Assembly (NCBI GenBank): GCA_031272715.1
Contig: JAISTH010000010.1
Location: forward strand, 1-34,359
DNA from: Desulfovibrio sp.
GTDB taxonomy: Bacteria; Desulfobacterota; Desulfovibrionia; Desulfovibrionales; Desulfovibrionaceae
Direction of reading: 5' to 3'
Length of the DNA: 34,359 nt
Shown here: positions 1 through 8,816 of the stretch, piece after piece
Position numbering within the stretch: the stretch's first letter is position 1
Layout of the letters: each line of letters begins with the position of its first letter
Position numbers and translations under genes: made by a program
The notes under the pieces: model-generated
The model's input: only the letters and a program-made list of their open reading frames with translations
What the model was told of the DNA's origin: nothing
The model's database searches: none

Positions 1-176
1 ACTAGGCGCAAAGCGCCGTAGAGCGGCTGATGCAGAGCTAATCCTTGACGTGAGAATAGGAAGACAACGGCCCGTGGATGATGCATGCGCCACGCCTGCG
101 TCCGCCTCACCGGGAACGGTGGGGTGCCGTATGTGCGGGATGCCATTGCAATCAACACGACGCCACAACAGAGCGA

Positions 177-968
177 ATGGCACTGCTTCTCGTCGATCGG
201 GTTTGGAAGACCTTCACGCCTGGCACGTACGCCGTGAAGAACGTCGGCTTCACGCTGGAGCGGGGGCAGTGTCTCGGCATCGCCGGGGAGTCCGGCTCCG
301 GCAAGTCCACGCTGATACGGATCATCGCCCGCATCCTGGACCTCTCGCCGGGGCCGAGGGACGCCGGCGGGATCATCTGGCTCGAGGGGCGGGACATCGG
401 CCTCTTCCGTCCTTCGGAGTTCGCGTCGTCCCCGCTTCGGGCCAAGATCCAGATGGTGTTCCAGGATCCGGTGAGCAGCCTGAATCCCTGCTTCACGGCG
501 TTCCGGACCATCGCGGACCCCCTGCGGACCTTGGCAGGCATGCGGAAGAAGGAGGCGATACGGCGGCGGGTGCTGGAACTTGCGGACATGGTGCAACTGT
601 CCCACGATCTGCTAAAGGACCGTCTGCCGCACCAGCTTTCCGGGGGACAGCAGGCGAGGGTGGGGATCGCGAGGGCACTGGCGCCGGAACCCGCGATACT
701 GCTGCTGGACGAACCCACGACGGCGCTTGACGTCTCGGTGCAGGGCCAGATACTGGCGCTGCTGGACGATCTGCGCAAGTCCATGGGGCTGGCCATGGTC
801 TTCGTGTCCCACGATCTCAGCGTCCTGCGCCTCCTGTGCGACAGGCTGCTGGTGATGCTCAAGGGCGAGGTGGTGGAGGAGGGAACCGTGGAGGCCATCT
901 TCGGCGCCCCTCGCACCGACTACACCCGCCAGCTGATGGACGCCATGCCCGTCCTGCTCCCTCGTTAG
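177..968 (+). CDS. ABC transporter ATP-binding protein, oligopeptide/dipeptide (DppF/OppF) type
   Basis: This is the cytoplasmic ATPase of an importer that most resembles the second ATPase subunit of peptide/nickel-type ABC systems. With the start at 177 (263 aa) the motifs read: Walker A GESGSGKST at residues 37-45, Q-loop Gln96 in VFQDP, signature LSGGQ 154-158, Walker B ILLLDEP from about residue 174, and switch His212. An upstream in-frame ATG at 78 exists, but residues before MALLLVDRVWKTF do not look like an ABC domain. Neither start has a convincing ribosome binding site. The protein ends shortly after the ATPase core (YTRQLMDAMP), as DppF-like subunits do. The permease and binding-protein genes are presumably left of the window. 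It lies 39 nt before the allophanate hydrolase gene, so the two may be cotranscribed and the substrate could be a urea or biuret-like nitrogen compound. The substrate is inference. Confidence 0.9.
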   Translation: MALLLVDRVWKTFTPGTYAVKNVGFTLERGQCLGIAGESGSGKSTLIRIIARILDLSPGPRDAGGIIWLEGRDIGLFRPSEFASSPLRAKIQMVFQDPVSSLNPCFTAFRTIADPLRTLAGMRKKEAIRRRVLELADMVQLSHDLLKDRLPHQLSGGQQARVGIARALAPEPAILLLDEPTTALDVSVQGQILALLDDLRKSMGLAMVFVSHDLSVLRLLCDRLLVMLKGEVVEEGTVEAIFGAPRTDYTRQLMDAMPVLLPR

Positions 969-1007
969 CCTCGCCGCATGGCGCGGCGTTTTTCAGGAGG
1001 TGCGTCG

Positions 1008-2876
1008 ATGCCGGACTTTCCTCGCCACCCGACACTGCCCGCGGTGCGTGCCTGGCACGAGGCCGGAGGGACGGTCCGGGAGGCCGCGTCCCAAGTTCTC
1101 GGGAGGATCCGCCGCACATCTCCCTCCGGCGTCTGGATATCCCTGGCTTTGGAGGAGACGTTGCAGGAGGAGGCACGCAGGCTCGATGCGCAGGCGAAAC
1201 GGCTCGCCGCCGCGGAGCGGCGGCGGCAGTTCCCCCTCTTCGGCGTCTTCTGCGCCGTCAAGGACAACATCGATGTCAAAGGGTTCCCGACGACGGCGGG
1301 TTGTCCCGGCTATGCCTACACGCCGAAGGTCTCGGCACCGGTGGTGGCGAAGCTCCAGGAAGCGGGCGCCATCGTGGTGGGCAAGACGAATCTTGACCAG
1401 TTCGCCACGGGGCTCGTTGGCGTCAGGTCGCCCTACGGGGCCTGCCCCAACCCCTTCGATCCCGCATACATCAGCGGAGGGTCCAGTTCCGGCTCTGCCC
1501 ATGCCGTAGCGGCGGGCATGGTCTCCTTCGCTCTCGGCACGGACACGGCGGGCTCCAATCGCGTTCCCGCGGGGTTCTGCAACGTCGTGGGGCTCAAGCC
1601 GACGCGGGGCGTCCTTTCCACGGAAGGGGTGGTTCCCGCCATGCGCACGCTGGACTGCGTTGGGATATTCGCCCTGGACTGCGACGATGCGGCGCAGGTC
1701 CAGCGTGTGCTGGCCGGCCCGTTCCTCCTCGGCGGGCGTGACGCTGGCAAGGGCGACTTGCGGTCGGAGTGGCGGGGCGAGCCCTTCGTCTTCGGCGTTC
1801 CGGAGCATCTGGAGTTCTTCGGCGACAAGGCGAGCGCGGCCCTCTTCAGGCAGGCCGTGGAACGGCTCAAGGATCTTGGCGGCACGGAGTGCCGCGTCTC
1901 TTTCGATCTTTTCCGGGAGGTGGCGGACGCGCTCTATGCCGGGCCCTGCGTCGCCGAACGATACGAGGCCGTGGGTGAGTTCCTGGAAGGGGATCACGAT
2001 GGGGTGGATCCCACGGTGAAGGGGATCGTGCTCGGCGGCAAGCGGTTCACGGCCGTCGATCTCTACCGCTGCCACAAGCGGCTTGAGGAGCTGCGGAGAA
2101 CCATCGGGCGGATGTGGCGGGATCTGGACATCGATCTTCTGCTGGTGCCCACGGCCCCCACCATCTACACCATCGAGCAGGTCCGGGCCGATCCTTTGGC
2201 CCTGAACGGGAAGCTCGGCTGGTACACGAACTTCGTGAATCTTCTGGACATGGCCGGGGTGGCGGTTCCTTCGGGCTTCACGCCCCGGAGGCTGCCCTTC
2301 GGGGTGACCATGCTGGTCAGGGCGCTGGGGGAGCGATGGCTGCTTCCCTTGGCGAAGGAGTTCCACGATGCGGCCGGTCTCCCCATGGGCACGGCCGGAC
2401 GCGAAGCCTGCGAGGAGACGGCGATGGACGGACGGGACGAGGCGAAAGACAAGGTGAAGGACAAGGATGGAGACGAGGAGAGCATGGAGATCGTGGTGGT
2501 GGGGGCCCACATGCGGGGACTTGCGCTGAACGGGCAGCTGCTGGAGCTTGGGGGCGTGTTTTCCTGCGCCTGCCGGACCGCGCCCGTCTACAGGATGTAC
2601 GCGTTGCCGGGGAAGCCGCTGCGTCCGGCCCTGCTGCGCACCGAGGACGGCACGGGGCGATCCGTCGAGGCGGAGGTGTGGAAGTTGCCCCGCAGGAACA
2701 TCGGCGCCTTCCTCGCCATGATAAATCCTCCCTTGGGGCTGGGGACGCTGACCCTCGAGGACGGCCGGCAGGTGAAGGGGTTCATCAGCGAGGCCTATCC
2801 TCTGGCCTCGGCCACGGACATCACGGCTTTGGGGGGATTCCGGGCGTATCTTGCGACCCTGCCGCAGGAGGGGTAG
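1008..2876 (+). CDS. atzF: Allophanate hydrolase (amidase-signature enzyme, AtzF type)
   Basis: It hydrolyses allophanate to ammonia and CO2, the last step of urea carboxylase, cyanuric acid/biuret and guanidine pathways (EC 3.5.1.54). The start at 1008 is chosen because AGGAGG lies just upstream; an ATG at 978 would add ten unlikely residues. The protein is 622 aa. The amidase-signature triad is visible: Lys85 in AVKDNIDV, cis-Ser159 in GGSSSGS and the nucleophile Ser183 in TDTAGSNR. An Asn follows the nucleophile where most relatives have Gly. After a charged linker (about residues 465-492, rich in Asp and Lys), residues 493-622 match the small C-terminal domain typical of AtzF-type allophanate hydrolases. 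No urea carboxylase or biuret hydrolase is visible, so the source of allophanate is unknown; partner genes may lie left of the window. Confidence 0.92.
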   Translation: MPDFPRHPTLPAVRAWHEAGGTVREAASQVLGRIRRTSPSGVWISLALEETLQEEARRLDAQAKRLAAAERRRQFPLFGVFCAVKDNIDVKGFPTTAGCPGYAYTPKVSAPVVAKLQEAGAIVVGKTNLDQFATGLVGVRSPYGACPNPFDPAYISGGSSSGSAHAVAAGMVSFALGTDTAGSNRVPAGFCNVVGLKPTRGVLSTEGVVPAMRTLDCVGIFALDCDDAAQVQRVLAGPFLLGGRDAGKGDLRSEWRGEPFVFGVPEHLEFFGDKASAALFRQAVERLKDLGGTECRVSFDLFREVADALYAGPCVAERYEAVGEFLEGDHDGVDPTVKGIVLGGKRFTAVDLYRCHKRLEELRRTIGRMWRDLDIDLLLVPTAPTIYTIEQVRADPLALNGKLGWYTNFVNLLDMAGVAVPSGFTPRRLPFGVTMLVRALGERWLLPLAKEFHDAAGLPMGTAGREACEETAMDGRDEAKDKVKDKDGDEESMEIVVVGAHMRGLALNGQLLELGGVFSCACRTAPVYRMYALPGKPLRPALLRTEDGTGRSVEAEVWKLPRRNIGAFLAMINPPLGLGTLTLEDGRQVKGFISEAYPLASATDITALGGFRAYLATLPQEG

Positions 2877-4107
2877 TTCGTTCTGGCGGCCGGGCGTGCG
2901 GGCATGCCGGCGTCCTGGCGTACGTGCCGGGCAGGTGGAGGCCTGTGGGCGGCTTTTCGCAAACGGGGGCGAGGGTTTAGACGTCCGGACGGGATTGAGT
3001 ATGCTCGCCCAAGAAGGAACGAGGGCGGACAATGCATTGCGACAGTGTGTTCATTCAGCAGGATCGGGTCGGATGTGATGGTTGGCTAAAAGAAAACGCA
3101 AGAAATATGCCAATATGATTTTCTGTTTGTTTGCGTCACCAAGCACTTCCGAGCTGACGGTAGACTGATACGTTTTCTGATCAAAATGTCCATCGTGATG
3201 CTCTTGACGCCGTTACTAGAGCACGTCTTAAAAATTAACTTGCAAAAGAGTCCAATACCAATTCTGAACATTAACTAATGAATAAAATTTTCTATCTGTA
3301 CTTAAAAATACACGTGAACTGCAAACTCTTAATTGACTAAGGACATAAGGCATCCATTTGGATGCTTTTTTTCTCTGGTTACATTCAATCGCTTTCAATC
3401 GCATCGTAAGCACGGATTCGTACTCGCAATATTTATCCCAGATGGGAGCGACTTTCAAATTTTACACAAATTCTGCCCTGATGCAGATGTGCCCGGCAAC
3501 AATTTGTGCATAGTCGACCCCAGGCCCATCGATCTCCTTGACCGCCTGCGCTTCGAGCCACACCGAGGATCCCTGTCCGTTTGCGCCGGATTCCGTCCTT
3601 TGGCCTGCTCCCCAGCATTGCCAGCACCAGTGGCGGCTTCTCGGGGTGCGTCCGGAAAAAGGGCGACGCCGTCCCCCGCAAAAACGGCGGCCAACTCCCC
3701 GAAGACCCGTGAAGGGAAGTCCCCGGGCCGTTCCGCGCCACAATCCCCATTCCCTTCCGTTCCTGCCCTTGCCACGACTTGCCGTCTGGTGGCGGAACCA
3801 GGCCTCCCCGGATTTCATCGCGTCTGCGCCAAGCCATGCCCGGTTCTTTTGCCCTGTACCCGTTTCCCCTGCGCATTTTGCCCTGTGCCATGCGTCCCCA
3901 TCGGGAACGCCTGCTCCGCAACACCCCGCCCGCCTTCCATAATGCTGCGACCGTTTTTTCTTGCCGCCGAACATGGCGACTTGACAGCGCAGCGGAAAGC
4001 GGATATTTTAATATTTGCGCGCACGGTGCGATGCTTCGGGGACCTTGCGGCGACCCTTCGTCGGCATGTTTCCCCTTCGTTGTCCCATGCGCCACGGTTC
4101 CCATTAC
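2877..4107. other. Long intergenic region without a supported gene
   Basis: About 1.2 kb between the allophanate hydrolase and tRNA-Asp. The part from about 3080 to 3470 is strikingly AT-rich against GC-rich surroundings and ends its first half with a strong terminator hairpin at 3350-3372. The part from about 3480 to 4090 is GC-rich. Several open frames overlap on both strands, none with a good ribosome binding site or a recognisable domain. A minus-strand stretch near 3470-3600 translates to a protein-like tail (VKEIDGPGVDYAQIVAGH) and could be a gene relic, but that cannot be supported. Confidence 0.6.
3350..3372 (+). terminator. Rho-independent terminator with no obvious upstream gene
   Basis: Perfect stem GCATCC (3350-3355), ATTT loop, GGATGC (3360-3365), followed directly by seven T. 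The nearest upstream plus-strand gene ends almost 500 nt away, so the transcript it ends may be a small RNA from the AT-rich pocket at 3080-3350. Confidence 0.8.
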
Positions 4108-4184
<77 letters not shown>

Positions 4185-4196
4185 CCGCAGATTCGT

Positions 4197-4239
4197 GAGG
4201 GTCCGCCGGCTTCACTAGGAACGGCGGACCCTCCTTTTT
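4197..4239 (+). terminator. Rho-independent terminator after tRNA-Asp
   Basis: A 12-bp perfect stem, GAGGGTCCGCCG (4197-4208) with CGGCGGACCCTC (4222-4233), a 13-nt loop and a CTTTTT tail. It separates the tRNA from rlmE. Confidence 0.92.
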
Positions 4240-4410
4240 CCCGCGGAGGCGGCCTGTCCGTCCCGTGAGCGGCATCCGCGGCGGATGGGACATGGGATGC
4301 GGATCCGCCTTGCGGACGCCCGATCGACATCGACGCCATGAGGATGCCGCCGTCCAGGCCCCCCAAGGTCCGGGCCATGGAGGGCGGACGACCGGAGGCC
4401 GGGCCGCCAC

Positions 4411-5070
4411 GTGAAGAAGTACCGGGACCACTACTTCCTCAAGGCCAAGCGGGAGAACTACCCCGCCAGATCCATCTACAAGCTCCGGGAGATGGACGCC
4501 AGATTCGGGTTCCTGCGTCCCGGGCTCAAGGTCCTGGATCTTGGGGCGGCGCCAGGTTCCTGGACCCTCGGCGCGGCGGAGAAGGTGGGCGCCGGGGGAA
4601 GGGTGCTGGCCTGCGACATCCAGGACACCACGACCCAGTTCCCCGCCTGGGTGACCTATCTCAGGGAGGACGTCCTCGCCCCCTCGGAGACGCTTCTCCG
4701 GGTCCTTGCGGAAATGGGCCCCTTCGATCTGGTGCTGAGCGACATGGCCCCCAGCACCACGGGATCGAAATTCACGGACCAGGCCAGATCCTTCGAACTG
4801 GCCATGGCCGCGCTGGAAAGGGCGCGAACGTGTCTGGTCAGGGGAGGGGGATTCGTGGTCAAGGTCTTCATGGGACCGGACGTCGAGGAACTGCGTGCGG
4901 CCATGAGGGAGGCCTTCACCGCGGTGAAGACCTTCAAGCCCCAGAGTTCCAGGGCCGAGAGCATGGAGACCTTCCTCGTGGGACTGCAGGCAAGGCTTGA
5001 TCCGGCGTCCGCGTCCCTCGGGATGCAGGAAGGCGCAGGCGTGGCCCCGCCCCGGGAAGAGGGAAGGTAG
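4411..5070 (+). CDS. rlmE: 23S rRNA 2'-O-methyltransferase RlmE (FtsJ/RrmJ)
   Basis: It methylates the 2'-O of a conserved uridine in the 23S rRNA A-loop, using S-adenosylmethionine. The 219-aa protein has the RrmJ N-terminus KAKRENYPARSIYKLREMD, the SAM-binding motif LDLGAAPGSW (about 42-51), and the K-D-K-E catalytic tetrad: Lys24, Asp111 in SDMAPSTTG, Lys151 in VVKVF and Glu183 in SSRAESME. The start is GTG at 4411, the first plausible start in this frame, with GGAGG about 12 nt upstream. The last 25 residues extend past the family core and are low-complexity. It precedes yebC by 111 nt. Confidence 0.95.
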   Translation: MKKYRDHYFLKAKRENYPARSIYKLREMDARFGFLRPGLKVLDLGAAPGSWTLGAAEKVGAGGRVLACDIQDTTTQFPAWVTYLREDVLAPSETLLRVLAEMGPFDLVLSDMAPSTTGSKFTDQARSFELAMAALERARTCLVRGGGFVVKVFMGPDVEELRAAMREAFTAVKTFKPQSSRAESMETFLVGLQARLDPASASLGMQEGAGVAPPREEGR

Positions 5071-5181
5071 CAGGCCGGTTGCATCGGCCATATAGTTGAT
5101 GAACGGGCGGGGTGCGTTCCGGCCGGACGCACCCCGCTGTCGACGACCGCGCAAGCGGCAATTTTCCAAGGGAGAGATCCT

Positions 5182-5919
5182 ATGTCCGGACACAGCAAGT
5201 GGGCGAATATCCAGCACAGGAAGGGCCGCCAGGACGCCAAGCGCGGCAAGATGTTCACCAAGGCGGCCAAGGAGATCATCATCGCCGCCAAGACCGGCGG
5301 GGACCCCACGGGCAATCCGAGGCTCAGGGCCGCCATAGCCGCCGCAAAGGCCGTCAATCTGCCCAAGGACAAGATAGATGCCGCCATCCGGAAAGGCACG
5401 GGGGAGGACGCCGGGGGCGACTTCGTAGAGGTCTTCTACGAGGGGTACGGTCCCGGAGGCGTGGCGGTCATGGTGGAGGTCGCCACGGACAACCGCAACC
5501 GCACGGTGGCGGACGTCCGTCACCTCTTCACCAAGCACGGCGGCAGCATGGGCGAGAACGGCAGCGTCAGCTGGATGTTCGAGCGCAAGGGCGTCATCGC
5601 CATCGAGAAGTCCGTGTGCGACGAGGAGAGGATCATGGAGGTGGGCCTTGACGCCGGGGCCGACGACATCGCCGACGACGAGGACGTCTGGACGGTCTAC
5701 ACGGCCATGGGGGACTTCGCCGCGGTGCGGGACGCCCTGGAGGGTGCGGGGATAGCCATGCAGTCCGCGGAACTCGCCATGATACCCCAGAACAGCGTCC
5801 CCGTGACGGTGGACGTGGGGCGGAAGGTGCTGAAGCTCATGGACGCCCTGGACGACAACGACGACGTGCAGAACGTCTACGCCAACGTGGAGTTCCCCGA
5901 TGACATGCCCGAGGACTAG
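5182..5919 (+). CDS. yebC: YebC/PmpR family protein
   Basis: A 245-aa member of the broadly conserved YebC family. Members have been described as DNA-binding regulators and more recently as translation factors acting on ribosomes at proline-rich stretches. The diagnostic N-terminus [20 protein letters not shown] is present, followed by the acidic middle domain ([21 protein letters not shown]) and the C-terminal VYTAMGDF and [15 protein letters not shown] motifs. Length is normal for the family. GGGAGA lies 9-14 nt before the ATG. It lies 21 nt upstream of ruvC, the common yebC-ruvC pairing, so the two are probably cotranscribed. Confidence 0.96.
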   Translation: MSGHSKWANIQHRKGRQDAKRGKMFTKAAKEIIIAAKTGGDPTGNPRLRAAIAAAKAVNLPKDKIDAAIRKGTGEDAGGDFVEVFYEGYGPGGVAVMVEVATDNRNRTVADVRHLFTKHGGSMGENGSVSWMFERKGVIAIEKSVCDEERIMEVGLDAGADDIADDEDVWTVYTAMGDFAAVRDALEGAGIAMQSAELAMIPQNSVPVTVDVGRKVLKLMDALDDNDDVQNVYANVEFPDDMPED

Positions 5920-5940
5920 CGGCAGGAAGGGTGATGGCGC

Positions 5941-6435
5941 ATGGCGGTCGTGACGGCCGTCGGGATCGATCCTGGCTCGCTGCGTACCGGATGGGGCGTG
6001 GTCCGGGAGACGTCGGGCGTCCTGCAGCTCGTGGACTGCGGCATCATCCGCACCAACCCCAAGGAGAGCTTTCCGAATCGCCTTGCCCACATCTATCGCG
6101 AGATGCTGGCCATCCTCGAGCGGCTGGAGCCCGAGGAGGCGGCCATCGAGGAGATTTTCACGGCGAAGAACGCCTCCAGCGCCTTGAAGCTCGGACAGGC
6201 CAGGGGGGTGGCCATCGCCGCGTGCGCCGCGAGGTCGATGCCGGTCCGGGACTACGAGGCGACCTTCATCAAGAAGTCCCTGGTGGGGACGGGCTCCGCC
6301 GAGAAGGAGCAGGTGGCCTTCATGGTGAAGCGTCTGCTGAACGTGAAGTCGGCGGACTGGGCGCTGGACACTTCCGATGCCTTGGCGGTTGCGATCTGCC
6401 ACCTCACGATGCGCCGCATGGAGGCCTTTGCCTGA
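5941..6435 (+). CDS. ruvC: Crossover junction endodeoxyribonuclease RuvC
   Basis: It resolves Holliday junctions together with RuvAB. The 164-aa protein has the expected length and the RNase-H-like acidic residues: Asp10 in GIDPGSLRTG, Glu70 in AAIEEIF, and Asp143/Asp146 in DTSDALAVAICH. A GGAAGG motif precedes the start at 5941; another ATG at 5934 is out of frame. ruvA and ruvB, which often follow, are not downstream: a 370-nt non-coding stretch and grpE come next. The resolvase is therefore split from the branch-migration genes, at least here. Confidence 0.96.
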   Translation: MAVVTAVGIDPGSLRTGWGVVRETSGVLQLVDCGIIRTNPKESFPNRLAHIYREMLAILERLEPEEAAIEEIFTAKNASSALKLGQARGVAIAACAARSMPVRDYEATFIKKSLVGTGSAEKEQVAFMVKRLLNVKSADWALDTSDALAVAICHLTMRRMEAFA

Positions 6436-6808
6436 GGCCCTCCGCGGCGTTGCGTCGTGCCGGCGCCTTCCGCATCGGCCTTGGCTCGTGGCTCGCATGG
6501 GTTCGATGCCCGCTCCGGAAACGGTCCGACACCGCTCTGATCCAGGCGGCCAGCGCCGGCGGATGGGCTGCTTGCGGGCATCGGAGCCGTTGTCTGGCTT
6601 TTTCCCGCACCTGTCCCTCCCTTCGACAGGGGCGGCGGCGCCTCGGGGACGCGGGGAGCCGGTCGCCGGAGCGGTGCCTTCGAGGATGCTTGCTTGAGTG
6701 AAGGACGCCCGTCCATGCAGACGGCGCCCGTTTGACGGGCCGTCCCTTGACAAGGACGAATTCGGTCTTATTCCTTTAGAGTGAGACGGATTTGTTCGGA
6801 GGAACCTA
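6436..6808. other. Intergenic region upstream of grpE
   Basis: About 370 nt of GC-rich sequence with no supported gene. An imperfect hairpin lies around 6717-6745 (GACGG/CCGTC arms) without a T-run. A promoter-like sequence (6747-6774) is near the right end, and a good ribosome binding site (GGAGGA) precedes grpE. Confidence 0.5.
6747..6774 (+). promoter_or_regulatory. Candidate sigma-70-type promoter of grpE
   Basis: A perfect TTGACA -35 box (6747-6752), a 16-nt spacer and TATTCC (6769-6774) as a weak -10 box, 34 nt before the grpE start. No CIRCE element and no clear sigma-32 -10 box (CCCCAT type) is seen, so heat-shock control cannot be read from this sequence. Confidence 0.45.
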
Positions 6809-7540
6809 ATGCCCCACAGACATCACCCATATGGCCCCGGGTTCGATCATCAGTTCCGGCGTCCACACCCACTCGATGACGAACCGGAGCAGGCATCGCA
6901 GCAAGGTCATCACGAGCATCCCGGCCATGCCGGTGAGGACGATACCCCCGATCCTCTGAACGGCTACTGGCAGCAGACCGGCCACCCCCATCCCGCCGGC
7001 GGGAACGATGCGCCCCGGGATCCTGAAGTCCTGCCGCCGGATCCGGGCCCGGAAAATTCCGAGGCCTCCCCCGGTCCCGAGGGGGAACAGCCCCAGCCCC
7101 TCACCGAAGATCGCTTCCGTGCGGAACTGGAGGACATGCGCCTGCGCAGTGCGGCGGAGATGGAGAACTTCAAGAAGCGTCTCCACCGGGAGCATCAGGA
7201 ACAGATGCGATACGCCGCGGAAAGGGTGCTGAGCGACCTTCTCCCGACGCTGGACAACCTCGACCTCGCCCTGCAGTACGGCGGCGGCGATGGCGATGCC
7301 TGCGCGGGACTGCTGCAAGGCGTGTCCATGACCCACAAGCTCCTGCTGGAGGCGGTGACCAAGCATGGGCTGGTGCCGGTGGGCGAGGAGGGGGAACCGT
7401 TCACGCCGGAGCGTCATGAGGCCGTGGGTGTGGAGAAGCGGGACGACATCCCTCAAGGGGCCGTGTCCAAGGTGCTTCAGCGGGGATACTTGCTGGGCGA
7501 CCGTCTCCTGCGTCCCGCCAAGGTGCTCATCAATCAGTAG
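6809..7540 (+). CDS. grpE: Nucleotide exchange factor GrpE with a His-rich N-terminal extension
   Basis: Cochaperone that releases ADP from DnaK. The 243-aa protein has a non-conserved head of about 100 residues, then the GrpE long helix (RFRAELEDMRLRSAAEMENF), the head region LLPTLDNLDLAL and the beta-domain signature (EGEPFTPERHEAV, then GYLLGDRLLRPAKV). GGAGGA lies just upstream of the ATG. The odd part is the extension: the first 61 residues hold 11 His together with many Pro, Gly and acidic residues. This may be a disordered metal-binding tail, which is unusual for GrpE. dnaK does not follow; the next gene is convergent rlpA. Confidence 0.95.
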   Translation: MPHRHHPYGPGFDHQFRRPHPLDDEPEQASQQGHHEHPGHAGEDDTPDPLNGYWQQTGHPHPAGGNDAPRDPEVLPPDPGPENSEASPGPEGEQPQPLTEDRFRAELEDMRLRSAAEMENFKKRLHREHQEQMRYAAERVLSDLLPTLDNLDLALQYGGGDGDACAGLLQGVSMTHKLLLEAVTKHGLVPVGEEGEPFTPERHEAVGVEKRDDIPQGAVSKVLQRGYLLGDRLLRPAKVLINQ

Positions 7541-7886
7541 CGAACCCGCCCCCAGCGACGAACCCGCCCCGGAGGGCGGAACCCTTCACCTCTTCCCTGC
7601 GCAGAGAAGCCCGAACGAAGTGAGGGAGTGAATGCGCAGACCGATGTCGAATCGGCGTGACCTGGCGGATCGACCTGCGCCACCGGACAGAAAAATGGCA
7701 AAACGGCAGCTGCAAGGTTCTCATGGATATTGGGCTCCCAGAGGTCGATCCGTCGACTCTTCACAAGCCCGAACGAAGCGAGGGTTGTTGACGCAACAAA
7801 GAATCCGCCCCGGAGGGCGGATTCTTTTCGGGCGGTTCCATGGGGGCCGCCCGATGCGTTTATGTGGCCAGATCTGCGGCCGCAGG
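7541..7886. repeat. Intergenic repeat module with duplicated hairpin cores
   Basis: No gene is supported between convergent grpE and rlpA. The stretch holds two copies of the hairpin core CCGCCCCGGAGGGCGG (7564-7579 and within 7799-7826). It also holds two copies of AAGCCCGAACGAAG followed by T or C and GAGGG (7607-7626 and 7765-7784). The right-hand hairpin is a terminator. The paired motifs suggest a dispersed intergenic repeat rather than unique sequence. Confidence 0.55.
7799..7828. terminator. Bidirectional terminator between grpE and rlpA
   Basis: Stem AAGAATCCGCCC (7799-7810), loop CGGA, GGGCGGATTCTT (7815-7826), with T on the plus side and A upstream. It suits ending grpE transcripts and, on the other strand, rlpA transcripts. 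Confidence 0.75.
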
Positions 7887-8816
7887 TCAGTCCGTGGGCC
7901 CCAACGTGTCGGAGCCTCGGGAATGGGACTCGACGATGCCCTCTGTATTCACGGGAATCCGGAGATCCGATTCGGTGGTCTCCACGATGACCTCCGCCTC
8001 GGGATGCGCTGCGCGCAGGGCCTCGTGCAGGGCGGCGGCATCGGCGAAGGTCTTGAAGGGGCCGGCCCGCTCGCTGTCTTTCGGGCTGTACCGCACGTAG
8101 TACGCCTCGTTCTCCCGCAGGATGTCGCCCTTCTCGTCGCTCACGACGTTGACGGCCACGTTGCCCACCCCGCGCTCGTTCAGGTCCAGCTGCTTCGCGG
8201 CGGCGTAGGAAAGGTCGATGATGCGGCCGCGGATGAAGGGGCCTCTGTCGGTGATGCACACCATGACGCTGCGGCCGTTCTCCTGGTCCGTCACCTTGAC
8301 CACGGTCCCCATCGGAAGGGTCCGGTGGGCCGCGGTGAACGTGTACATGTCGTAGGCCACGCCGCTGGCGGTCGCGCCGCCGTGGTGGAAGGATCCGTAG
8401 AGGGATGCCTTGCCCTGCATGGCGTAGCCGTCCCTGGCTCTCTGCATCCACAGGGCCTTCTCGGCGGGGTCGGACTTCGTCGTGAGCCTCCCCTTGCCCT
8501 TCTTCTTCGCCGCGGCCTTCTGCCCGTGCTTCTTCCCGTCAAGGCTGGCATGCTTATTTCCAGCCAGGCTGGGGTGCTTCTTCCCGTCCTTCGTCACGGC
8601 CTGCTTCGTCGCTTTGTCCTGCGATGCCTTCTTGGAGTTCACGGCGGTGGTGGCGAGGCGGACCCCGCCGGCACGGGTGTTGGCTTGTGTCGAGTGGGTG
8701 TCTCTCTGCGCTGTGGCCGTATCCCTTGGTGCGGCATTGACGGGGGCGGCGAGGACAAGGGAAAGGCAGCTTGCGGAAAGGAAAGCGCCGAGAAGCAGTG
8801 TGCGTATGTGCGTCAT
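7887..8816 (-). CDS. rlpA: RlpA-family septal ring lytic transglycosylase-like protein
   Basis: An exported peptidoglycan-associated protein of the double-psi beta-barrel RlpA family, members of which cleave denuded glycan strands at the septum. The 309 residues comprise an N-terminal signal peptide (hydrophobic to about residue 23), a Lys/Thr/Ala-rich low-complexity linker (about 30-115), and the RlpA barrel at about 130-212. The barrel includes GKASLYGSFHHGGATASG, TAAHRTLPMGTVVKVT with catalytic-type His164, CITDRGPF with Asp190, and RIIDLSYAAAKQL. About 95 residues follow; a YYVRYSP segment near 240 could be a degenerate SPOR-like domain, but that is uncertain. The lipobox is poor, so it is probably not a lipoprotein. 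GAGG lies 7 nt before the ATG. Confidence 0.92.
   Translation of the reverse strand: MTHIRTLLLGAFLSASCLSLVLAAPVNAAPRDTATAQRDTHSTQANTRAGGVRLATTAVNSKKASQDKATKQAVTKDGKKHPSLAGNKHASLDGKKHGQKAAAKKKGKGRLTTKSDPAEKALWMQRARDGYAMQGKASLYGSFHHGGATASGVAYDMYTFTAAHRTLPMGTVVKVTDQENGRSVMVCITDRGPFIRGRIIDLSYAAAKQLDLNERGVGNVAVNVVSDEKGDILRENEAYYVRYSPKDSERAGPFKTFADAAALHEALRAAHPEAEVIVETTESDLRIPVNTEGIVESHSRGSDTLGPTD

Noticed and set aside
2-730. Open frame on the plus strand from the window edge to 730
   Set aside because: From 177 on it is out of frame with a clear ABC ATPase gene and its composition is low-complexity. Positions 2-176 could hold the tail of an upstream gene, but no family is recognisable.
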